Shown here: in pieces, positions 11,472 through 21,284 of the stretch | How positions within the stretch are numbered: position 1 is the stretch's first letter | Layout of the letters: each line of letters begins with the position of its first letter | NCBI RefSeq assembly: GCF_030272615.1 | Contig: NC_081407.1 | Span: 269,549,870-269,613,869, forward strand | From: Cryptomeria japonica | Lineage: Eukaryota > Streptophyta > Pinopsida > Cupressales > Cupressaceae | Length of the DNA: 64,000 bases | Direction: 5' to 3' | Notes under the pieces: model-generated | Databases searched by the model: none | The model's input: the letters and a program-made list of their open reading frames with translations, nothing else | Told to the model about the DNA's origin: nothing | Made by a program: the position numbers and the translations under genes

Positions 11472-14370
11472 ATATGACTCCTTAGGACACCATATGACCC
11501 CTTAGGACATAATATGGTGTTGTTATGGGTCGTATGGACACCTAAGGGGTCATATGATGTCCTATGGGGCCATAGGACACCATATGACCCCTTAGGTGTC
11601 GTTATGGGTCGTATGGTGTTGTAAGGGGTCATATGGTGTCCTATGACCCCTTAGGACACCATATGACACCTTAGGACACAATATGGTGTCGTTATGGGTT
11701 GTATGGACACCTAAGGGGTCATATGGTATCCTATGGGGCCATAGGACACCATATGACCCCCTAGGACACAATAGGGTGTTGTTATGGGTCATATGGTGTC
11801 GTAAGGGGTCATATGGTGTCCTATGACACCTTAGGACATCGTATCACCCCCTAGGACACAATAGGGTGTCGTTATGGGTCATATGGTGTCCTAAAGGATC
11901 ATATGGTGTCTTATGACCCCTTAGGTCACCATATGACCCCTTAGGACACAATATGGTGTCATTATGGGTCGTATGGACACCTAAGGGGTCATATGGTGTC
12001 CTATGGGGCCATAGGACACCATATGACCCCTTAGGTGTCATTATGGGTCGTATGGTGTCGTAAGGGGTCATATGGTGTCCTATGACCCCTTAGGACACCA
12101 TATGACCCCCTAGGACACAATAGGGTGTCGTTATGGGTCGTATGGTGTCCTAAGGGGTCATATGGTGTCCTATGACCCCTTAGGACACCATATGACCCCT
12201 TAGGACACAATATGGTGTCGTTATGGGTTGTATGGACACCTAAGGGGTCATATGGTGTCCTATGGGGCCATAGGACAGCATATGACCCCTTAGGTGTCGT
12301 TATGGGTCGTATGGTGTTGTAAGGGGTCATATGGTGTCCTATGACCCCTTAGGACACCATATGACCCCCTAGGACACCATATGACCCCCTAGGACACCAT
12401 ATGACCCCCTAGGACACAATAGGGTATCGTTATGGGTCGTATGGTGTCCTAAGGGGTCATATGGTGTCTTATGACCCCTTAAGACACCATATGACCCTTA
12501 GGACACAATATGACCCCTTAGGACACAATATGGTGTCGTTATGGGTCGTATGAACACCTAAGGGGTCATATGGTGTCCTATGACCCCTTAGGACCCCATA
12601 TGACCCCCTAGGACACAATAGGTTGTCGTTATGGGTCGTATGGTGTCGTAAGGGGTCATATGGTGTCCTATGACCCCTTAGGACACCATATGACCCCCTA
12701 AGACACAATAGGGTGTCGTTATGGGTCGTATGGTGTCTTAAGGGGTCGTATGGTGTCTTATGACCCCTTAGGACACCATATGACCCCTTAGGACACAATA
12801 TGGTGTCGTTATGGGTCGTATGGACACCTAAGGGGTCATGTGGTGTCCTATGACCCCTTAGGACACCATATGACCCCTTAGGTGTCGTTATGGGTCGTAT
12901 GGTGTCATAGGACACCATATGACCCCCTAGGACACAATAGGGTGTCATTATGGGTCGTATGGTGTCCTAAGGGGTCATATGGTGTCTTATGACCCCTTAG
13001 GACACCATATGACCCCTTAGGACACAATATGGTGTCGTTATGGGGCGTATGGTGTCCTAAGGGGTCATATGGTGTCCTATGACCCCTTAGGACACCATAT
13101 GACCCCTTAGGACAAAGTGTGACCCAATACGACACCATACGACCCATAATGACACCTAAGGGGTCATATGGTGTCCTATGGCCCCATAGGACACCATATG
13201 ACCCCTTAGGTGTCGTTATGGCTCGTATGTTGTCGTAAGGGGTCATATGGTGTCCTATGACCCCTTAGGACACCATATGACCCCCTAGGACACAATAGGG
13301 TGTCGTTATGGGCCGTATGGTGTCCTAAGGGGTCATATGGTGTCTTATGACCCCTTAGGACACCATATGACCCCTTAGGACACAATAGGGTGTCGTTATG
13401 GGTCGTATGGTGTCCTAAGGGGTCATATGGTGTCTTATGACCCCTTAGGACACCATATGACCCCTTAGGACACAATATGGTGTCGTTATGGGTCGTATGG
13501 TGTCCTAAGGGGTCATATGGTGTCCTATGGGGTCATAGGACACCATATGACCCCTTAGGACACCATATGACCCCTTAGGACACAATATGGTGTCGTTATG
13601 GGTCGTATGGACACCTAAGGGGTCATATGGTGTCCTATGGGGCCATAGGACACCATATGACCCCTTAGGTGTCGTTATGGGTCGTATGGTGTCGTAAGGG
13701 GTCATATGGTGTCCTATGACCCCTTAGGACACCATATGACCCCCTAGGACATAATAGGGTGTCGTTATGGGTCGTATGGTATCCTAAGGGGTCATATGGT
13801 GTCTTATGACCCCTTAGGACACCATATGACCCCCTAGGACACAATAGGGTGTCATTATGGGTCGTATGGTGTCGTAAGGGGTCATATGGTGTCCTATGAC
13901 CCCTTAGGACACCATATGACCCCTTAGGACACAATAGGGTGTCGTTATGGGTCGTATGGTGTCGTAAGGGGTCATATGGTTTCTTATGACCCTTTAGGAC
14001 ACAATATGGTGTCGTTATGGGTCATATGGTGTCCTAAGGGGTCATATGGTGTCCTAAGGGGTCATAGGACACCATATAACCCCTTAGGACACAATATGAC
14101 CCCTAACAACACCTAAGGGGTCATATGGTGTCCTATGACCCATTAAGACACCATATGGTGCCGTTATGTGTCCTATGGTGTCCTAAGGGGTCATATGGTG
14201 TCCTATGACCACTTAGGACAAAATATGGTGTCGTTATGGGTCCTATGGTAACCTAAGAGGTCATATGGTGTCTTATGACCCCTTAGGACACCATATGACC
14301 CCTTAGGTGTCATTAGGGGTAATTTTGTGTCCTAAGGGGTCATATGGTGTCCTATGACCCCTTAGGACCT
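11472..14370. repeat. satellite array, 90-bp unit, about 30 copies
   Basis: GTCGTTATGGGTCGTATGG recurs every 90 bases (for example 12127 and 12217), with some half-length or rearranged units. Most units contain GGGGTCATATGGTGTCC and its exact reverse complement GGACACCATATGACCCC around a 12-base loop, a 46-bp hairpin. Because 90 is divisible by three, minus-strand frames stay open over several units and read as a 30-residue repeat around HTTHNDTLLCPRGSYGVL. That is likely a by-product of the period. The right edge is at about 14370, where a purine-rich sequence starts. Confidence 0.95.
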
Positions 14371-14440
14371 AGAGAGAGGAGCGAGTGAGGAAAAAATTGA
14401 GGGAAAGAGGTAAGAGAGGGAATTAGATGGGTGTAAGGAT

Positions 14441-14777
14441 GAAGAGGGAGATAGCTCGAGGGATAGGAGAATAAGGGAATTGTGAGAGCTAGAGAGGGGA
14501 GGGACAAAGAAGAGTTTGTATCTATTCCACATTTGGCATGCGCCAAATAGGGAGAGTGCCAAATGTGTACATAGAAACTCCCATCTCACCTCTCCCTTCT
14601 TTATCTCCCTTCCCTCATAGTTCCATCTCTCTCTATGAACTAGATCTCATATTCTCTCTCTCCCCTTACCTCTTCTCGGGATCTTCATTCTTATAGATAC
14701 ATACTCTTCTTTGTCCCTCCCCTTTCTAGCTCTCACAATTCCCTTATTTTGGTATCCCTCGAGCTATCTCCCTCTTC
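14441..14777. repeat. 85-bp inverted repeat with 167-bp spacer
   Basis: Bases 14441-14525 (from GAAGAGGGAGATAGCTCGAG) recur as the reverse complement at 14693-14777, with about five mismatches. The arms are purine-rich on the left and pyrimidine-rich on the right. It resembles a foldback or MITE-like element or a hairpin precursor; no target duplication is evident. Confidence 0.85.
14528..14567. repeat. CACATTTGGC...GCCAAATGTG palindromic tag
   Basis: A 40-bp block with CACATTTGGC at the left, an inner TGCGCCAAATAGGG and GCCAAATGTG at the right. It sits in the spacer of the 85-bp inverted repeat and resembles the blocks at 14781-14856 and the cores at 11.1-11.4 kb. Confidence 0.75.
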
Positions 14778-14780
14778 ATC

Positions 14781-14856
14781 CACATTTGGCGCGCGCCAAA
14801 TGGAATATCCATTCATCACATTTGGCGCACACCAAATAGGGTGAGCGCCAAATGTC
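14781..14856. repeat. two further TTTGGCGC/GCGCCAAA palindromic tags
   Basis: CATTTGGCGCGCGCCAAATG (14783-14802) is a perfect 20-bp palindrome. A second block at 14817-14856 repeats the layout of the tag at 14528, again with CCAAATAGGG inside and GCGCCAAATGT at the end. Confidence 0.8.
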
Positions 14857-16002
14857 CCGCTTTGGGAAACACCAAACCTATGGTTTGGATTTGCCTTGGG
14901 CATCCAACCCAAAGGTTTGGACGACCATTTCAGGCTAGAGACGTGTTTTTGTCAGAACATTGAAAATTTTGACATATTTTTGGTCGTGCTCTCCGTCAAG
15001 TTTGCACGTGTTTCAATGAAGTTAAAAAAAATACTGTGGTAAACTTGAGCTCCCTCTTAGCTATCCAAAAATGTAATTTATTTCAAATTTTGATTTCGTT
15101 AAGTCTTTCATCTATAATTTCTTTTGTTAGTGTGTCCATTTTTTGTCAAAAACCAACATGCACTATTTTGGGTCTAGATTTTTACACATTCATTAGATTT
15201 TGAAAAAAAATTACATTTTTAGAAACTAGACTCCATTCTACACAATTTTAAAAAAAAAATTGATTTTTTATTTGTTTTCAATGATTTTAGGGGGGAGCAT
15301 GCTCAAATTTTTGTTTTTCAGGATGTGTCCACTTTGAAAATTAGTAAAAAATCATATACTCATTAAAAAATTAGCTGAAAATTCTGACATAAACTTCAAG
15401 TTGTTAGCTAATTTCTCACTGAAGCGATTTTAAAAATTCAAAAAAAAAGTTAACATTTTAGGGGGGCCACAACAGATGCTATGTTATGTTTTTTGCTTAA
15501 AAACAGGACCACTTTTTGTGGCCCCCCTTTTTGAAGCCCTTAATCTCCACCATTTTCAAAAAAAATTAGTAGTTTAGAAAGTAGACTCGAAGCACTCTGA
15601 CTCTTGTTCTTGTTGCATCTTCAAATTTGGAGTGTAACTATCTTCAATTTGTTGTTGAAGTTCAGACTTTGCTGATTTCATAAAAAAAGTGGCATCTTAA
15701 GACCCCCTTTCGGTACCACAACTTGGTGCACATACCCATACAAAAAAGAAATTTAATTGTCATAAATGCATACAAGTTAAAATTTTCTAATTATAAAGAC
15801 AAACTGAAGATAAATTTCTAGATCTATGCACAAAAGAAATTTAAACAACAACTATAAATTTAATTTTAAAATTCAGTATATGTCTAATTTACAATTACAT
15901 ATATTTGCATATACAATAATTAATTTGAAAATTAGTCAAATTAAGACAAATTAAGTCAAATTAATTTAAAATTGCATATACAATTTAATTAATTTCAACA
16001 TA
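14857..16002. other. AT-rich spacer between satellites, no gene seen
   Basis: Long A and T runs and short frames only. Runs of GGGGGG or CCCCCC appear near 15290, 15460 and 15520. There is no recognisable protein or RNA signal. Confidence 0.6.
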
Positions 16003-18222
16003 TGTCTTATGTGGTCCTAATAGGTCCTAAGGGATGCATATTTGTCATAAGGGGCCTTGTGTGGTCCTATGGGGTCACCCATGTGTTAGAAGACATGTGA
16101 CCCCTTAGGACCACATAAGACCCCTTTCGACACCCTTTGATCTTATGTGGTCCTAATAGGTCCTAAGGGGTGCACAAGTGTCCTAAGGGGCCTTGTGTGG
16201 TCCTAAGGGGTCACCCATGTGTTAGAACACATGTGTGACCCCTTAGGACCACATAAGACCCCTTTCGACACCATTTGGTCTTATGTAGTCCAAATAGGTC
16301 CTAAGGGATGCACATGTGTCGTAAGGGGCCTTGTGTGGTCCTAAGGGGTCACCCATGTGTTAGAACACATGTGCGAATCCTTTGGACCACATAAGACCCC
16401 TTGCGACACCATTTGGTCTTATGTGGTCCTAATAGGTCCTAAGGGGTGCACATGTGTTGTAAGGGGCCTTGTGTGGTCCTAAGGGGTCACACGTGACTCC
16501 TTTGGACCACATAAGACCCCTTGTGACACTATTTGGTCTTATGTGGTCCTAAATAGGTCCTGAGGGGTGCACATGTGTCGTAAGGGGCCTTGTGTGGTCC
16601 TAAGGGGTCACACGTGTTAGAACACATGTGTGAACCCTTAGGACCACATAGGACCCCTTGCGACACCATTTGGTCTTATGTGGTCCTAATAGGTCCTAAG
16701 GGGTGCACATGTGTCGTAAGGGGCATTGTGTGGTCCTAAGGGGTCACCCATGTGTTAGAACACATGCGTGACCCCTTAGGACCACAGAAGACCCCTTTCA
16801 ACACCATTTGGTCTTATGTGGTCCTAATAGGTCCTAAGGGGTGCACATGTGTCGTAAGGGGCCTTGTGTGGTCCTAAGGGGTCACCCATGTGTTAGAACA
16901 CATGTGTGACCCCTTATGACCACAAAAGACCCCTTTCGACACCATTTGGTCTTATGTGGTCCTAATAGATCCTAAGGGGTGCACATGTGTCGTAAGGAGC
17001 CTTGTGTGGTCCTAAGGGGTCACCCATGTGTTAGAACACATGTGTGACCCCTCAGGACCACATAAGACCCCTTGCAACACCATTTGGTCTTATGTGTTCC
17101 TAATAGGTCCTGAGGGGTGCACATGTGTCGTAAGGGGCCTTGTGTGGTCCTAAGGGGTCACCCATGTGTTAGAACACATGTGTGACCCCTTAGGACCACA
17201 TAAGACCCATTTTGATACCATTTGGTCTTATGTGGTCGTAATAGGTCCTACGGGGTGCATGTGTGTCGTAAGGGGCCTTGTGTGGTCGTAAGGGGTCACC
17301 CATGTGTTAGAACATATGTGTGACCTCTTAAGACCACATAAGACCCCTTTTGACACCATATGGTCTTATGTGGTCATAATAGGTCCTAAGGGGTGCACGT
17401 GTGTCTTAAGGGGCCTTGTATGGTCCTAAGGGGTCACCCATGTGTTAGAACACATGTGTGACCCCTTAGGCCCACATAAGACCCCTTGCAACACCCTTTG
17501 GTCTTATGTGGTCCTAATAGGTCCTAAGGGGTGCACATGTGTTGTAAGGGGCCTTGTGTGGTCTTAAGGGGTCACCCATGTGTTAGAACACATGCGTGAC
17601 CCCTTAGGACCACATAAGACCCCTTGTGACACCATTTGGTCGTATGTGGTCCTAATAGGTCCTAAGGGGTGCACATGTGTCATAAGGGGCCTTGTGTGGT
17701 CCTAAGGGGTCACCCGTGTGTTAGAACACATGCGTGACCCCTTAGGACCACATAAGAACCCTTGCGACACCATTTGTTCTTATGTGGTCCTAATAGGTGC
17801 TAAGGGGTGCAGATGTGTCGTAAGGGGCCTTGTGTGGTCCTAAGGGGTCACCCATGTGTTATAACACATGCATGACCCCTTACGACAACATAAGACCCCT
17901 TGCAACACCATTTGGTCTTATGTGGTCCTAATAGGTGCTAAGGGGTGCAGATGTGTCATAAGGGGCCTTATGTGGTCCTAAGGGGTCACCCATGTGTTAG
18001 AACACATGCATGACCCCCTAGGACCACGTAAGACCCCTTGCGACACCATTTGGTCTTATGTGGTCCTAATAGGTCCTAAGGGATGCATATGTGTCATAAG
18101 GGGCCTTGTGTGGTCCTAAGGGGTCACCCATGTGTTAGAACACATGTGTGACCCCTTAGGACCACATAAGACCCCTTTCAACAACATTTGGTCTTATGTG
18201 GTCCTAATAGATCTTAAGGGGT
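16003..18222. repeat. satellite array, 138-bp unit, about 16 copies
   Basis: TCTTATGTGGTCCTAATAGG recurs every 138 bases (for example 16141 and 16279). Each unit contains GTGGTCCTAAGGGGTCAC and its exact reverse complement GTGACCCCTTAGGACCAC. Between them lie ATGTGTT and AACACAT, so each unit holds a near-perfect hairpin of about 56 bp. The word TCCTAAGGGGTCA is shared with the 90-bp satellite. A few units have lost the inner loop (for example near 16490). Confidence 0.95.
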
Positions 18223-18656
18223 CATATAAAATAATTATATACACCTTAGGATGTATACATATACATACATGCATACGCCTCAAGACATGCTATCAGGGGC
18301 CATGTGTGGTCCTGAGGGGTCACACACACATGCTATCATGGGTCATGTGTGGTCCTGAGGGGTCACACACGTGTGTGTGTGTGTGTGTGTGACCCCTCAG
18401 GACCACACACGGCCCCTGATAGCATGTCTTGAGGTGTATGTATGTCCTAAGACATATAATTATTTTATGTGTATTTATGTATGTATGTGTATGTATTTAT
18501 GTATGTGTATGTACATGTAGGTATGTACATGTATGTATGTATGTATGTATGTATGTATGTATGTATGTAGACCTATGTATGTATCTTTATGTATGTTTGT
18601 GTATGTATTTTTATGTATGTGTATGTCCTAAGGTGTACATATAATTATTTTATATG
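18223..18656. repeat. nested inverted repeats ending the 138-bp satellite
   Basis: Outer arms: 18223-18251 (CATATAAAATAATTATAT then CACCTTAGG) against 18625-18656, with a further copy near 18446. Inner hairpin: 18278-18331 against 18381-18434, 54-bp arms with very few mismatches, containing GTGGTCCTGAGGGGTCAC. That sequence is the satellite arm with one change. The hairpin loop is a GT run. Confidence 0.85.
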
Positions 18657-18865
18657 TATGTATATGTATGTATGTAGTTAGGTAGGTAGGCATGTATGTT
18701 TGTGTATATTTTTATGTAGGTTTGTATGTATGTGTATGTAGGTATGTATGTGTATGTATGTATGTAGGTTTGTATGTATGTGTGTAGCTATGTATGTATG
18801 TATGTGTATGTTTGTGTATGTATTTGTATGTATGTGTGTATTTATGTACATGTATGTATTTATTT
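18440..18865. repeat. TATG/TGTA-rich microsatellite tract
   Basis: Imperfect tetranucleotide repeats of the TATG/GTAT type, longest near 18533-18570. The Val/Tyr/Cys-rich frames that cross it are repeat artefacts. Confidence 0.95.
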
Positions 18866-19088
18866 CTAATATTCTAAACTAATACATGATAGAATAAATA
18901 CAAATATATATATATATATATATTTTTAAAACTATTTTAAAAAACTTTAAAAATTAATTTATATATTTTTTAAAAACTATTTTAAAAAACTTTAAAAAAC
19001 TAATTTGCTATCAAAAAATTACTTTTCTATTAAAAACTATTTTTAAAAAAATAATATAAATTAATATGATAAAATAAATACATTTAAA
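18866..19088. other. AT-rich tract with TA dinucleotide run
   Basis: Contains an AT run near 18903-18923 and two similar segments with AAAAACTATTTTAAAAAACTTTAAAAA. No coding signal. Confidence 0.7.
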
Positions 19089-19235
19089 AAATAAAATAAA
19101 ATAAAGGTACTTACCACAGAAACCCTTCCGACCGGATCTCTGGGAATTTTTGCGACCTCTTGCTCAACTCCAAGCCACCCAATGCAAAATGAGGGGCTTG
19201 GGCAGATTTCGGCTCTTATATAGGGCAAGGGTGTT
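19089..19235 (-). promoter_or_regulatory. promoter-and-first-exon-like GC-rich block
   Basis: On the minus strand TATATAAG (19215-19222) is followed about 115 bases downstream by GTGGTAAGTACC, a good plant splice-donor context. The block is GC-richer than its surroundings and would transcribe leftward into the microsatellite and 138-bp satellite. It may be the promoter end of another element. No exon beyond it could be found. Confidence 0.3.
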
Positions 19236-19321
19236 CCGGTCGAAAAAACCTTGCCATGCGAGCGCTACGTGGCTGCCAAATAGGTCTGGCTAGAACAGGC
19301 ATTGTTAGCCTAAAGTGCGAC

Positions 19322-19699
19322 ATAGATCCGTACAATCACCCAGCTTGCATGCTATGAATCCAAGGTCTCCCTAATAACAAGTTATATGTCAAACCTATAG
19401 AAATGACATAGATAGGTATGGGTAAAGTAACAAGACCTACCTTAACAGGCAAGGTGATGATACCTAACAAAGATTTAGGAATATTATCAAAGCCCCGAAT
19501 AGTAAGAGAATCGAGCTTAATAAGAGATGTATCGATATTGATTTTACGCAACAAGTTAATGCTACAAACATTAAGGCCAGAACAACTATCCACTAGTGTT
19601 CATCTTATTGTACTATTGTTTATGATAACCACAGTCATTAAAGGATCATATTGATGTTGGATCTCACGAGTGGGTAACTCATCTTGTGTAAACTCATCA
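19322..19699 (-). pseudogene. Ty3/gypsy retropepsin fragment
   Basis: The minus-strand frame reads TQDELPTREIQHQYDPL, an in-frame stop, then VDSCSGLNVCSINLLRKI and ends YNLLLGRPWIHSMQAG. The order VDSGSS-like active site, IxGFD, LPV and a terminal YNLLLGRPWIH is that of gypsy aspartic proteases. Here the active-site motif reads DSCSG, not DSGSS. The fragment stops at about 19322 with no reverse transcriptase beyond. Its N-terminal partner lies at 26269-27318, on the other side of copia-1. Confidence 0.75.
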
Positions 19700-20774
19700 T
19701 GTTGGGAAAAATGGTGTCTCAACCTTGCATTTATGTGAGGTTACTATTTATAGTAAGTTTTCATTTGAGCACGAAATAGTGCGAAACTCTCTCTGAAGCT
19801 TCTGGTTGGCTAGATAAGCATTCCGGTAAAGTTTCGTCGCAAGGTCGCAGCTAGTTTTGAAGATATAAAAGTTTTCGTCTTGGAGGGGTGCAATAAAATA
19901 TTTAAACTTAATTTTGGGGACTTTAGAGGCTCCGAAACGCCCTGAAAAGTGGCCGTAACCGGCGAAGCCGGTTACGAGGTGATAGAGCACTTCGCAAGCT
20001 TTCCGGCGCTTCAAACGGTTCGTCAATCGGACACCCGGTTCTCAAGTTATGGCCTCCGGAAGTTTGTACTCCTGAAATAGGAAAAATAAATTCTATCGGA
20101 TACATAAATGAGCTGTAAAAGGGAGCGACACATGTTGATGTGTGCTTTAACATGTCATAGAAGGGAGATAAGGTCGGCTACACCTTATTGGGTGGTTTAT
20201 GATAACCATAGTCATTAAAGGATCATATTGATGTTGGATCTCACGAGTGGGTAACTCATCTTGTGTAAACTCATCATGTTGGGAAAAATGGTGTCTCAAC
20301 CTTGCGTTTATGTGAGGTTACTATTTATAGTAAGTTTTCATTTGAGCACGAAATAGTGCGAAACTCTCCCTGAAGCTTCTGGTTGGCTAGATAAGCATTC
20401 CGGTAAAGTTTCGTCGCAAGGTCACAGCTAGTTTTGAAGATATTAAAGTTTTCGTCTTGGAGGGGTGCAATAAAATATTTAAACTTAATTTTGGGGACTT
20501 TAGAGGCTCCGAAATGCCCTGAAAAGTGGCCGTAACCGGCAAAGCCGGTTACGAGGTGATAGAGCACTTCGCGAGCTTTCCGGCGCTTCAAACGGTTCGT
20601 CAATCGGACACCCGGTTCTCAAGTTATGGCCTCCGGAAGTTTGTACTCCTGAAATAGGAAAAATAATTTGTATCGGATACATAAATGAGCTGTAAAAGGG
20701 AGCGACACGTGTTGATGTGTGCTTTAACATGTCATAGAAGGGAGATAAGGTCGGCTACACCTTATTGGGTGGTT
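19621..20774. repeat. 577-bp tandem duplication (gypsy flank plus partial LTR)
   Basis: Bases 19621-20197 and 20198-20774 are direct copies at exactly 577-bp spacing. Each holds 79 bases of gypsy coding sequence followed by the first 498 bases of the copia-1 LTR. The junction at 20196-20199 joins GGTGGTTT to ATGATAACC through a GTTT microhomology, consistent with slippage or end joining. Confidence 0.85.
19700..20197 (+). mobile_element. truncated copy of the copia-1 LTR
   Basis: Starts TGTTGGGAAAAATGG like the two full LTRs and stops after CACCTTATTGGGTGG, lacking the last 386 bases. It is the left member of the 577-bp duplication, not an independent insertion. It keeps the CGTAACCGGC-GAA-GCCGGTTACG hairpin at 19954-19976. 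Confidence 0.85.
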
Positions 20775-21160
20775 TTAGCCCATGGTTTTGTAATACCGTT
20801 TGACGGTTTCTTGTATTGTATCTCCTATTTATGAGGTGTGTGAGATAGAGGTTGTGTGTAAGAGTCCTATGGCTGTTGAGTTGCCTCTGAATCTCTGATT
20901 AATGGTACTCCTGCGAAGAGCTTGCTCTGCAAGTATTTTGTAATCTGTTTTTGATTGCTGAATAAAATATTGAGCTGCTTTTGGAGGGTGGGGTTTTTCT
21001 CCCGAAAGGGTTTTCCCCACGTAAATCATTGTGTTGTGGTATGAATGTTATTATATCTATTTCTATTTTCTGTAACTGTTGTAATGATCTGAAAAGTTTT
21101 GCATTACCCTCCTCTCAAGGTTAGTGTAGGGAGTTGTTTCTGCTACTTTACTTCCTTACA
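20277..21160 (+). repeat. copia-1 5' LTR (884 bp)
   Basis: Begins TGTTGGGAAAAATGG and ends CTTCCTTACA. It contains a perfect 10-bp stem, CGTAACCGGC-AAA-GCCGGTTACG, at 20531-20553. Minus-strand frames of 92 and 76 codons recur in all three LTR copies, but this only reflects their high identity. Confidence 0.93.
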
Positions 21161-21162
21161 AG

Positions 21163-21174
21163 TGGTATCAGAGC
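21163..21174 (+). promoter_or_regulatory. copia-1 primer binding site
   Basis: TGGTATCAGAGC, complementary to the 3' end of plant initiator Met tRNA, lies two bases after the 5' LTR. This is the standard minus-strand primer site of plant copia elements. Confidence 0.95.
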
Positions 21175-21284
21175 CTGATCACCTTTGGTTTCAATTGTGG
21201 GCAGTTGGGTTTTTTGAACTAATCCAGATTTGAGTGGGAGCTTGTGCAGAAGACACTTTGTGATCTTGTTGCAGGAATATTCAG

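Noticed and set aside
11472-18222. Regular direct repeats that might suggest a CRISPR array
   Set aside because: Units are 90 and 138 bp with no unique spacers, next to plant retrotransposons; they are satellites.
18132-18644. Frames rich in Val, Tyr, Met and Cys over the TATG tract
   Set aside because: A tetranucleotide repeat gives such frames in all phases; no gene evidence.
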